The notes beneath the pieces were generated by a model. It searched no databases and was not told the DNA's origin. It saw nothing but the letters and a program-made list of their open reading frames with translations. A stretch of DNA of 9,662 nucleotides from JAGXLP01 sp964649445 (lineage in GTDB: Bacteria > Bipolaricaulota > Bipolaricaulia > M55B111): NCBI GenBank assembly GCA_964649445.1, contig CAZYPS010000068.1:1-9662 (forward strand). The letters run 5' to 3'. Of this stretch, positions 1 through 6,367 are shown in pieces; the stretch's first letter is position 1, and every line of letters begins with the position of its first letter. The position numbers were made by a program, and so were the translations under genes.

Positions 1-117
1 AAGCTTGCCGAGGAGGAAGGCGAGGGCAAGTCCCAAACGGTTAGGGATCTGCTGGGCTACGGATGGGAATACTTGAAGATAAGACAGTACAGAAAAGGAG
101 AAATCTCCCTCTCCCGT
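1..117 (+). pseudogene. UPF0175-like small protein fragment, cut at both ends
   Basis: The frame is open from base 1, so the 5' end lies outside the window. About 39 residues resemble the middle of UPF0175-family proteins, small antitoxin-like proteins often paired with PIN-type toxins. There is an acidic AEEEG stretch, then TVRDLLGYGWEYLKI, then YRKGEISLSR, the place where the family normally continues into an AAELAG-type helix and a WEF segment. Here the similarity stops at R39 (base 117). The frame runs on to a TAA at 256-258, but that tail is only the antisense of a recombinase remnant. I read this as a gene whose C-terminal half was lost by rearrangement. The family assignment is from memory of its pattern; the truncation is seen directly. 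Confidence 0.55.
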
Positions 118-235
118 ATCCCGATAGAGGTCCGGGGCGAATATGTGCCGCAAGGTATGGAAAGGGATGTTTTTCTCGATACCCGCCTTTTCGGAATACT
201 TTTTCACCATTTTTGTGATTATTTGGGCTTAAGTG
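115..235 (-). pseudogene. tyrosine recombinase (phage-integrase family) remnant, frameshifted and truncated
   Basis: On the minus strand, the frame starting near base 216 reads ITKMVKKYSEKAGIEKN and then IPFHTLRHIFAPDLYRDTG. This is the region around catalytic box II (HxLRH) of XerC/D-type integrases, normally HTLRHTFATDL. Just upstream, in a different frame (about 232-218), LSPNN fits the segment that usually precedes it, so there is a frameshift near base 217. A TAA at 229-231 blocks the HTLRH frame. The match ends at about 115-118, before the LGH motif and the catalytic tyrosine, exactly where the opposite-strand UPF0175-like fragment begins. The N-terminal two thirds of the enzyme cannot be recognised, although weak similarity may extend to about 290. 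It is a dead fragment, evidence of a past mobile element. Confidence 0.6.
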
Positions 236-428
236 GGTCACCTTGCAAGTGGTTCTAACGCCGAATTTTCTCGTGTTGAATATTGCCTTAATTCGTGCAC
301 GAGTATAATCGGTGGTAAATACCCTTTGCATGACTATTCATAGATAGGAAGTACTTCAAGAATTTACAAATGCCCTTATTTTTACAGAAAAATGACACTA
401 AATGCAGAGCCAGTTACCGAGGGTTTTA
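236..428. other. Intergenic stretch between recombinase debris and the isomerase gene
   Basis: I see no convincing gene, RNA or rho-independent terminator for the isomerase gene that ends at 429. Two short symmetric sequences occur: GAAGTACTTC at 348-357 and CTCGTG (271-276) with CACGAG (298-303). Neither is followed by a T-tract. The minus-strand reading frame through 331-236 may include more decayed recombinase sequence, but I could not match it. Confidence 0.4.
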
Positions 429-2216
429 TTATTCCTTAACTGGGACCAGTTTGAGAATTTCGACGCTCCCGCCACCCTGGTTCTCCAGCCTGTATTCTCC
501 GGCAGAGGCGGGGATTAATACGGAATTCGTATAGCTAAGTTCTCTGCTTATAACGCCTGACTCCAATTTAACTGATTTTCCTTCCGTAACTGCCAGAATG
601 TGGAACTTTCCTTTCGTTCGGCAACTGACCATTTCTTCAAATTCCAGACGCCTTACCTCCCAGGGAATTTGGGGATGTTTACCCAGGCGGATTTCAGCCC
701 AATCCAAACCTTCATCCACGGTGCAGGGATCTTCCCTCAAGTTGCGCTTTACCTTCTCAGTGGTTCTGGTTTCGTCCAGAACGGAAAAGGCGTGATCCAG
801 ATGTATAGGCCTCAAATTTCCCCTGAGGTCGAGCCTGAGGTAGTCGTAAACGTGGAAAGTATATCCCCAGCCTATGCCAACTTCCAGACATACGTTTCCT
901 TTGCCGAGTGCATGAATTGTTCCCGCCGGGAGTAGAAAAAGATCCCCCGGCTCACTGTTAAAGCTCTCCAGGTAGTCCTCGTAGTTCAGAGGTTCTCCCT
1001 TTTCTTCGGCTCTCTTCGCGTCTCTATAGAGCTCTTGCGGGGAGGTCTCATCCTTCAACCCTAGATATACCCTGGAATCGGGCTGAGACTCGATGATATA
1101 GTAGGCCTCGTGCTGTCCGATCGGTTCGTTAAACTGCTCTCCCGCGTAGCTCCTATCTGGATGAACCTGAATTGCCATATTGTCCCCGTTCCAGTTGTCG
1201 TCGTAGTGGGCTCTTATCGGGAAACGGTGACCACCTTTTTCGGTAAAATCCGGTCCCGTTATTTTGTTGTACTGAAGACTGAGAAGAGTGTTCCCCGGCA
1301 GGACGAGGTCCTCTCCGTCAATATCCAGTTTCAGGTTCATTTCAGGTAAAATGACTTCGAATTTCCAGGCACAGTTTGGGTACTTATCGTCGGTCAATCC
1401 TTCCCGTTCTTTGAACCATTGGCCACCCCAGGGGCTTGGAACGTGAACCGGGTCAAACGAGATCGGCGTTTCTGCCAACCTCGACGCGATTTCGGACAGG
1501 GTTTTTTCGCTGACTGTTTTTGGTTCTCCTAACGGATTGGTGTCAACGTAGTAATCCAGCCAGCCGTTTTCAAGAATCTTTTTTCTGTGATCTTCGAATA
1601 CGGGCGGGAATACGTACTGGGATAGTTTGAAAGACTGAAGGGATAGTCCCACATCCGCAACTTTTTCCCCGAAATCCGCATCGGTCGGGACGAACCAGGG
1701 GAGTTCTTCGTTCATTCTTTCCAGAGCGGTTCTTTTTCCTATATCGAGATAAAATAATTCGTCAATCAGTTCTCTGGTAGAATTACGGTAGCTTATTCCA
1801 GTTCCAAAACAGATCACGGCGTCGTTTTCTTCCGAGGCTCTTTCCATTTTTTCTTCAAAGATTTCGAGGCCTTCCGGGCTAAGGAACTCGGCAAGAGAGC
1901 CTTCATAAATCCGACCGAAGTACTTGTCAGAGGTAAGGCAAGGTCTTATCTCGTTCCATATTTCCTTCGGACTTCGATAGATGGAGAACCCATCCAGAAG
2001 CCCTACTTTGAGATCATGTGTTAATTTCTCCTGGACCCAGGAAACGATATCCCAGTTAACTTTCGGAAATCCGTCAAAACCGATTATCGTGGAGCCGTCA
2101 CTTTCGGCTATTATATCTCTTAGTTTCCCGGCCAGCGATTCTTTGCCTGAAATAAGGTTTCCATCAAGTCCGTCAAGATCAACTTCGTTCTTTCTATCGC
2201 CTCTCACTTCGATCAC
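429..2216 (-). CDS. Class I mannose-6-phosphate isomerase with an extra N-terminal domain
   Basis: This enzyme interconverts mannose-6-phosphate and fructose-6-phosphate in the cytoplasm. The C-terminal part (from about residue 255 of 595) is a type I phosphomannose isomerase cupin. It shows SPWGGQW at 261-267, AIQVHPD with likely zinc ligands Q350 and H352, GQHEAYYI with E370, PAGTIHALGKG with H435, and HVYDYLRLDLRGNLRP with likely catalytic R461. Residues 1 to about 230 are an additional domain not found in the short (about 310-390 residue) enzymes. It has a hydrophobic strand IIGFDG, FGRIYEGSLAEF, AVICFGTG and YLDIGKRTALERM, vaguely like a nucleotide-kinase fold but with no P-loop. The start is GTG; an in-frame TAG five codons upstream rules out a longer protein, and only a weak GGGA precedes it. 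It ends in tandem TAA codons, 87 bp downstream of the ROK kinase gene, probably in the same transcript. Confidence 0.88.
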   Translation of the reverse strand: MIEVRGDRKNEVDLDGLDGNLISGKESLAGKLRDIIAESDGSTIIGFDGFPKVNWDIVSWVQEKLTHDLKVGLLDGFSIYRSPKEIWNEIRPCLTSDKYFGRIYEGSLAEFLSPEGLEIFEEKMERASEENDAVICFGTGISYRNSTRELIDELFYLDIGKRTALERMNEELPWFVPTDADFGEKVADVGLSLQSFKLSQYVFPPVFEDHRKKILENGWLDYYVDTNPLGEPKTVSEKTLSEIASRLAETPISFDPVHVPSPWGGQWFKEREGLTDDKYPNCAWKFEVILPEMNLKLDIDGEDLVLPGNTLLSLQYNKITGPDFTEKGGHRFPIRAHYDDNWNGDNMAIQVHPDRSYAGEQFNEPIGQHEAYYIIESQPDSRVYLGLKDETSPQELYRDAKRAEEKGEPLNYEDYLESFNSEPGDLFLLPAGTIHALGKGNVCLEVGIGWGYTFHVYDYLRLDLRGNLRPIHLDHAFSVLDETRTTEKVKRNLREDPCTVDEGLDWAEIRLGKHPQIPWEVRRLEFEEMVSCRTKGKFHILAVTEGKSVKLESGVISRELSYTNSVLIPASAGEYRLENQGGGSVEILKLVPVKE

Positions 2217-2303
2217 TTCCCGTTCTGGCTATGATTGTTGGAATCGCCCGTAAATGTTTTATTCAACCACTTTGAAGAACCGGAATCGTTTAATGGTTCC
2301 TAA
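2217..2303 (-). promoter_or_regulatory. Kinase-isomerase spacer with GAACC/GGTTC half-sites
   Basis: The 87-bp spacer contains GAACC at 2277-2281 and its complement GGTTC at 2295-2299, separated by 13 bp. The same half-sites form tighter dyads upstream of the kinase gene (3303-3324 and 3762-3780). Read on the minus strand, this spacer and the 3303-3324 dyad share GAACCA followed by an A/T-rich TTAAA core. It might be a weak operator or a chance match; the spacing is not conserved. Confidence 0.2.
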
Positions 2304-3257
2304 TCAGCCCCACTCGGCGGGAGAAGGTACCTCGCATCTCCTTAAAACCGGAGGCTGGTATTTTTCTCCCAGAAAAACGGCTTTTGCAGCCCCAAACAGA
2401 GGGCTCTCGTCCAATCTTTCAGCCAACTCTAGCTCTACATTTCCGAACGCTCCAATGGAACTCTTCAGGGGCGCGGAAAACAACGGAAACGCCAGTGAGA
2501 TCTTTCCCCCAAAAACTATACAGTCCGGGGCGAAATCCTCGAGTACCGGGATCAGAACCTCGGCCAGTATTTCACCTGTCTCGTTGAATACCTTGATTGC
2601 GGCCCTATCCGTCTGGAGAAAGGCCTTCCGAGCTATGTCCCTTACTTCCAGGGCGTATGAGTTGCCCGAAAGTGCCCGGTACCGTCTTTTTATTCCCTCT
2701 TTTGATACGTAATCCTCGACCTTCCCGTCTCTGTAAGGAAGATTACCTATCCAGGCACATGGAGGAATCCCAGGGGCTTTTTCGACCGGACTTCCCTCTC
2801 TGACAAAACCCGAGCCGAGACCGGTACCAATGGTTATTCCCATCGCTTTGCCGCAGTGCCGTGCAGCTCCAACCCAAGCCTCCCCGAGCAAAAAAGCCCA
2901 GGAATCAGGCACGAACTTTATCGCTTGGCGAGTCACATCCGTTAGCTTTGCCAGCTCCGCATCCAGATTGACTCCCCAAAGAGAGGAAAATTTCTTTTCC
3001 ATGTAACTGATTCCGTCTCTGTAATCGAACGGACCGGGCATTCCTATGCCGATCCCCGACAGTTCCCGAAACTCTATTTTCTCCAATTGCAAATTAATAA
3101 TTTCCGCAAGCTTCTCGAGCACTTCATCCTTCGTTCCTGAACTATCTATTCTCCTTTCAAGATAGGTTAAATCCAATATCCTGCCGGTCGAGCTTATAAC
3201 CCCAGAAGCAACGTTCGTTCCACCAACGTCCAGTGATATTACTACGGACTCATTCAT
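2304..3257 (-). CDS. ROK-family sugar kinase without the cysteine zinc motif
   Basis: This is probably a cytoplasmic ATP-dependent hexose kinase (gluco-, manno- or fructokinase type), 317 residues, the usual ROK kinase length. There is no N-terminal DNA-binding domain, so it is not a NagC/XylR-type repressor. Seen in order: the phosphate-1 loop DVGGTN (10-15), IGIGMPGPFDY (69-79), likely catalytic D118 in VPDSWAFLLGEA, the second phosphate loop GTGLGSG (144-150), the adenosine loop region PDCIVFGGKIS (244-254) and C-terminal LFGAAKAVF. The normal ROK signature CxCGxxGCxE is missing. The equivalent stretch (about 165-185) keeps only C167 and the closing EDYVS, so zinc binding there is unlikely. 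I chose ATG 3257 over ATG 3269 because GGGAG (3263-3267) sits five bases before it. Position before a mannose-6-phosphate isomerase gene suggests mannose or fructose as substrate. Confidence 0.85.
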   Translation of the reverse strand: MNESVVISLDVGGTNVASGVISSTGRILDLTYLERRIDSSGTKDEVLEKLAEIINLQLEKIEFRELSGIGIGMPGPFDYRDGISYMEKKFSSLWGVNLDAELAKLTDVTRQAIKFVPDSWAFLLGEAWVGAARHCGKAMGITIGTGLGSGFVREGSPVEKAPGIPPCAWIGNLPYRDGKVEDYVSKEGIKRRYRALSGNSYALEVRDIARKAFLQTDRAAIKVFNETGEILAEVLIPVLEDFAPDCIVFGGKISLAFPLFSAPLKSSIGAFGNVELELAERLDESPLFGAAKAVFLGEKYQPPVLRRCEVPSPAEWG

Positions 3258-3262
3258 GTTTT

Positions 3263-3267
3263 CTCCC
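3263..3267 (-). promoter_or_regulatory. Ribosome binding site that fixes the kinase start
   Basis: GGGAG on the minus strand lies five bases upstream of the ATG at 3257. The alternative in-frame ATG at 3269 has no purine-rich Shine-Dalgarno sequence before it, so the shorter protein is preferred. Confidence 0.6.
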
Positions 3268-3302
3268 ATGTTGGATCGAATTTGTTGAAGCCGAGCACTA
3301 CC

Positions 3303-3324
3303 TCGAACCTTTAAACTGGTTCGA
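3303..3324. promoter_or_regulatory. Perfect dyad TCGAACC-N8-GGTTCGA, candidate operator for the kinase gene
   Basis: TCGAACC (3303-3309) and GGTTCGA (3318-3324) are perfect inverted repeats around an A/T-rich 8-bp core, TTTAAACT. The site lies 46 bp upstream of the kinase start, where a repressor would cover the promoter or the transcript start. No T-tract follows in the direction of transcription, so it is not a terminator. The shape fits a dimeric helix-turn-helix regulator, but no regulator gene is present in the window. Confidence 0.4.
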
Positions 3325-3337
3325 ATAATGTATTCAG

Positions 3338-3355
3338 GTTCTTACGACTAAGAAC
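3338..3355. promoter_or_regulatory. Perfect dyad GTTCTTA-N4-TAAGAAC
   Basis: Seven-base arms (3338-3344 and 3349-3355) flank CGAC. It lies 13 bp from the 3303-3324 dyad, and both contain a GTTC/GAAC core. A possible -10-like TACATTAT lies between them on the minus strand, so the pair may bracket a promoter for the kinase-isomerase unit. There is no run of T beyond the hairpin. Confidence 0.35.
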
Positions 3356-3761
3356 GGATCTCACTTCCTACCAGACGATCCACGCACCTTCTGAGCGCAA
3401 GTTCCAGCTCCATAACCCTACAGGATGGCCTTGTATTAAGGCGTGGCCACGAATACCCACTTTTATGGCAATTTCTACGCGAAAAATATTACGCATTAAT
3501 CGTGTTCCCAAGCTGCCATTATGCAATTTGCTTAATGAAGCAAGCATACAACACGTTCTCAGCCCAATATTACCAGAAGAAAAGAGATGAAGGCAAGAAC
3601 CACTGGTAAGTTCTCAAGTGCCTGGCTCAAAATCTCGTTCGAGTTGTTTATGTCCAGTGGAAAGACAGAAATTATTACAACCCCCTGTTTATGTAAAAAA
3701 GAAAGCGAGAAAGTTGAGTTCCGGGAGAAATAACCGTCTACAGCTTAGAGGGTTTCCGGGG

Positions 3762-3780
3762 GTTGGAACCAGGTTCCAAC
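3762..3780. promoter_or_regulatory. Perfect 19-bp palindrome GTTGGAACC-A-GGTTCCAAC
   Basis: Nine-base arms surround a single central base, which is too tight for an RNA hairpin loop of normal size but ideal as a binding site for a symmetric dimeric repressor. It lies about 90 bp downstream of the UROD-like stop codon and about 500 bp upstream of the kinase start, with no T-tract. Its GGAACC/GGTTCC core matches the half-sites of the dyad at 3303-3324. Confidence 0.45.
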
Positions 3781-3867
3781 TGGATGCGGCTTGTGGTGTT
3801 GAAAGAGTTTAGTTGGAGTAAATTTTATGAACTGATTTACTGTCCTCTCCTATTAGCAATATATTGA

Positions 3868-5085
3868 TCAGTAGCTCCCATACTCTTTTGCGGCTGTATA
3901 AACGGCTTCTATATTTTCGATGGGCACATCGGGCTGAATATTGTGTACAGGAGTAAATACAAAGCCACCGTCGGGGGCAAAAACTTCGATATTCTTTTTT
4001 ACTTCCTCCCTCACTTCCCCTGTCGAACCATTAGGCAATACTTTCTGGGTGTCACAACCACCACCCCAGAATACTACCTCATCGCCAAAATTTTCTTTTA
4101 AGCTCTTCGGATCCATATTTTTGGCGTTTATATGAACGGGGTTGATTATATCGACACCCGCTTCAATCAAATATGGTAATAACTGTTTAATTGAACCACA
4201 GGAGTGCAGAAAAACCTTCCAGTCCGTCTTTTCGTGGACATAATCCCACATTTTCTTATGCCTTGATAGAAACATTTCCCGATAAGTCTCGGGAGATATT
4301 TGCGGTCCGTCCTGCATCCCAAGGTCGTCGCCTCCGAACACAACAATATCTACCTTGTCGCCCAGAACATCAATAAAAGTTTCTAGATTCTCTAAGTAGT
4401 TTTCCACTAACTTGTCCAGGAGGTATTCGACTAAGTCTTTGTTACCGGCCACATCTAAATACCACTGCTTGTAGCCGCGAAGTAGTTGGCCTTGCTCATA
4501 AATACTTCCACCAAACTCCGCCATGATGGCAAATTCGGTTTCTTCTCGTAGTTCTTTTGCCTGATTATTTAGAAATTCTTTTTCTTCTTCCCCAATCGTC
4601 TGTGGCTCGTATTCGCGGTCGATATCTTCTTTCGTCTTCGCGTCAGCCAGAGGATGATGCACTCCGGCTTGATCGTAGTAGAGTGATCCCTCGGACCGCT
4701 TGGCTAAAGTATGGCCCTCGTCATCCTTGATCTTGAACACCCCTTCCTCTTTTACAGGGTTGAAACCAGCAGGAACCAAAGCTGGAGAGCCGTCAATTAA
4801 CTCACCTTGTTTCCAATTGTCAATTCTAATCCCAAAGGCGGGTTTTAGTCTATTTACAGGAGCTACGTCGGCGCCGAAATACTCCAGGACGTCATGGTCG
4901 ATAAACCCGAGCTGCTGAAAGACATCGTAGAGCTTTACCGAATCGTAATCGAAGCCCAAATACTTTCGAAACTTTCGGTAAGCAACGGAATGAATACCTG
5001 TTGATCGCATACCGCCAATGTCTATCGGTACTCTATCGGGCTCTTCGTGGTTTATTGTTTTTAACACTCTTTCTCTATGGTTCAT
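3868..5085 (-). CDS. Uroporphyrinogen decarboxylase (UROD)-like, MtaA/CmuA-related protein of unknown substrate
   Basis: It is a 405-residue member of the UROD/methylcobamide-methyltransferase superfamily, a TIM-barrel fold. The N-terminus MNHRERVLKTINHEEPDRVP is the standard opening of this group. Later come GGDDLGMQDGPQISPETYRE (251-270), a zinc-site-like HSCG with H294 and C296, GGGC with C344, and the closing GFVFTPVHNIQPDVPIENI (374-392) with H381. In methyl-coenzyme M methyltransferases the zinc site is HxC plus a distant Cys; here that distant position seems to be H381, with C344 as an alternative. It is unlikely to make haem, because no haem genes are near and it sits in a sugar operon. 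AGGAGGT at 5091-5097 supports the ATG. It lies 55 bp downstream of the isomerase gene and is probably cotranscribed. Possible roles (inference): methyl transfer to or from a sugar, or another corrinoid-linked reaction; no corrinoid protein is in the window. Confidence 0.82.
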   Translation of the reverse strand: MNHRERVLKTINHEEPDRVPIDIGGMRSTGIHSVAYRKFRKYLGFDYDSVKLYDVFQQLGFIDHDVLEYFGADVAPVNRLKPAFGIRIDNWKQGELIDGSPALVPAGFNPVKEEGVFKIKDDEGHTLAKRSEGSLYYDQAGVHHPLADAKTKEDIDREYEPQTIGEEEKEFLNNQAKELREETEFAIMAEFGGSIYEQGQLLRGYKQWYLDVAGNKDLVEYLLDKLVENYLENLETFIDVLGDKVDIVVFGGDDLGMQDGPQISPETYREMFLSRHKKMWDYVHEKTDWKVFLHSCGSIKQLLPYLIEAGVDIINPVHINAKNMDPKSLKENFGDEVVFWGGGCDTQKVLPNGSTGEVREEVKKNIEVFAPDGGFVFTPVHNIQPDVPIENIEAVYTAAKEYGSY

Positions 5086-5140
5086 GGAGTACCTCCTGAG
5101 GATTTTCTAACTTAAACTTGCTGGACGAGTTCTTAATTGA

Positions 5141-6352
5141 CTAATTTTCAATAGACTCCTTGAATGTTCTATGAACTTCGTAACAGGCATTTATCGGATG
5201 ATAATCTGTTTTACCCGGAATGGATTTCTTTTGCTCGTAGGGGGTTCCTTCCGGACTCACCACCCTGTACCACCCGCAGTTTTCATCATCAACCAGATTA
5301 TTGAGTGAATAATTCCAAAACTCCTCGTACCAATCCAGGTATTTTTTATTACTGGTCCTTTCCCAGAGAAGGAATGAAACTGCGATTGCTTCCGCATGTA
5401 CCCAGTAATATCTATCCTGATTTAGCACTTTCCGCTCGAAATCAAAGGTGTAATTAAAGCCTTTGCGTTCTTCGTCCCACCCATGCTCAATAGCCTTACG
5501 ATAGAGTTCCGCTGATTTTTCTTTCAACCAATCTTCCGACTGGTAACTTTCTAAAATCAATAACAGTTTGGCCCACTCCAGCAAATGACCTGGGAGAAAA
5601 CCAAATGGGCGGTAGATATTTTCCGGATCATCCTTGTTATAGTCCGGGTCAATGTCCCAGTTCGACGTATAGTGTTCCCATATTAGTCCGTTACACTCGT
5701 TCGCCAGTTCTCCCGTGACTTCCTTTGCGACTTTCATCGCTCTCTTCATATATTTTTCGTTCTGCGTTGCTTCGTAGGCTGCAATCAAACTCTCCACCAT
5801 GTGCATGTTTGGGTTCTGACCCCTATAGGAAGATAGTTGGGAAAGGTCCCTGCTGGTTTGGGTGGCGTAAAGATTGAATCTCTCTTCCCAGAAGGTCTCC
5901 TCCATCAGTTTAAAAACCCTACTGATATTGGGTTTAGCTCGTTTAAATCCTGCTTCAAATACCTTTGAAAAAGCTAACAGGACAAAAGCGTGAGAATAAG
6001 CTCGCTTATCTTCGTCCCTGACAGGGTTTTTCCCGAATACGGTTTGGAAAAACCCACCGTATTTTTGGTCCTCGTGTGCTTTTAACAGAAAATCTAACCC
6101 GTGTTCGATGAAGGAATCGTACTTATTTTCACCGGTCATTAGTTCGACAAGCGAAAAGTCAATCAGGAATCTAGCAGTACCAATCAGGTCTTTTTTTGTA
6201 TTATCATGAACGGTACCGTCTTTATGGAAAGTCTGATAGAACCCACCTTTTTGGTTGTCCATGCATTGAGGAATATAAAACTCCAGAGTATCTAAAGCAT
6301 GTTTTTTGACGAAGTTATTGTCAAATTCTGTATATTCGCCTATTCCTGTCAT
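5141..6352 (-). CDS. AGE-family sugar isomerase/epimerase, YihS/mannose-isomerase-like
   Basis: It is a 403-residue (alpha/alpha)6-barrel enzyme of the N-acylglucosamine 2-epimerase superfamily, cytoplasmic with no signal peptide. Motifs in order: GTARFLIDFS (58-67) with substrate-binding R61, YRGQNPNMHMVES (176-188) with H184, LPGHLLEWAKLLL (253-265) with likely catalytic H256 and E259, YYWVHAEAIAVSFLLWE (315-331) and KTDYHPINACYEV (381-393) with likely catalytic H385. The YRGQNxNMH form is the one I associate with YihS-type and D-mannose isomerases rather than with cellobiose 2-epimerases. An aldose-ketose isomerase such as mannose to fructose is therefore the best guess, which would agree with the mannose-6-phosphate isomerase in the locus. 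Cellobiose/mannobiose or N-acylmannosamine epimerase activity remains possible. It starts 15 bp after the second permease stop, with GGGGGAG six bases before the ATG, so it is in the transport operon. Confidence 0.85.
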   Translation of the reverse strand: MTGIGEYTEFDNNFVKKHALDTLEFYIPQCMDNQKGGFYQTFHKDGTVHDNTKKDLIGTARFLIDFSLVELMTGENKYDSFIEHGLDFLLKAHEDQKYGGFFQTVFGKNPVRDEDKRAYSHAFVLLAFSKVFEAGFKRAKPNISRVFKLMEETFWEERFNLYATQTSRDLSQLSSYRGQNPNMHMVESLIAAYEATQNEKYMKRAMKVAKEVTGELANECNGLIWEHYTSNWDIDPDYNKDDPENIYRPFGFLPGHLLEWAKLLLILESYQSEDWLKEKSAELYRKAIEHGWDEERKGFNYTFDFERKVLNQDRYYWVHAEAIAVSFLLWERTSNKKYLDWYEEFWNYSLNNLVDDENCGWYRVVSPEGTPYEQKKSIPGKTDYHPINACYEVHRTFKESIEN

Positions 6353-6367
6353 CTCAGTCTCCCCCGT

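Larger units (their letters stand above)
3258..3867. other. 610-bp gap between the UROD-like and kinase genes, no recognisable gene
   Basis: This is by far the longest gap inside the locus. It contains the dyads at 3303-3324, 3338-3355 and 3762-3780, and a long-range 7-bp inverted repeat CCACTGG (3600-3606) with CCAGTGG (3653-3659). Two minus-strand frames are open without a good start. One, 3744-3562 (61 codons), ends in a hydrophobic stretch LPVVLAFISFLLVILG. The other, 3488-3351 (46 codons), includes a 21-codon ATG frame starting at 3413 and ending inside the 3338-3355 dyad. I recognise neither protein. No rho-independent terminator follows the UROD-like gene, whose stop is at 3868. Confidence 0.45.

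Noticed and set aside
1..6. HindIII site AAGCTT at the very first base, possibly a cloning junction
   Set aside because: It lies inside the UPF0175-like reading frame, which is continuous through it; one hexamer at the edge is not evidence of an artificial join.
118..258. Continuation of the + strand frame from the UPF0175-like fragment to the TAA at 256
   Set aside because: It is antisense to the recombinase fragment and has no UPF0175-like residues, so it is read-through after a breakpoint rather than protein.
41..331. 96-codon minus-strand frame starting at ATG 331
   Set aside because: It crosses the integrase remnant in the wrong frame after LSPNN and then the antisense of the UPF0175-like fragment; not an intact gene.
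2254..2712. 152-codon plus-strand frame opposite the kinase gene
   Set aside because: It is the shadow of the ROK kinase, whose phosphate loops and catalytic residues are clear on the minus strand.
3600..3659. CCACTGG...CCAGTGG as a riboswitch or T-box stem
   Set aside because: The 7-bp arms enclose 46 bases with no supporting conserved core or downstream terminator; chance is sufficient.
3618..3812. 64-codon plus-strand frame in the 610-bp gap
   Set aside because: Low-complexity basic composition, no ribosome site or homology I recognise, and it runs across the 19-bp palindrome.
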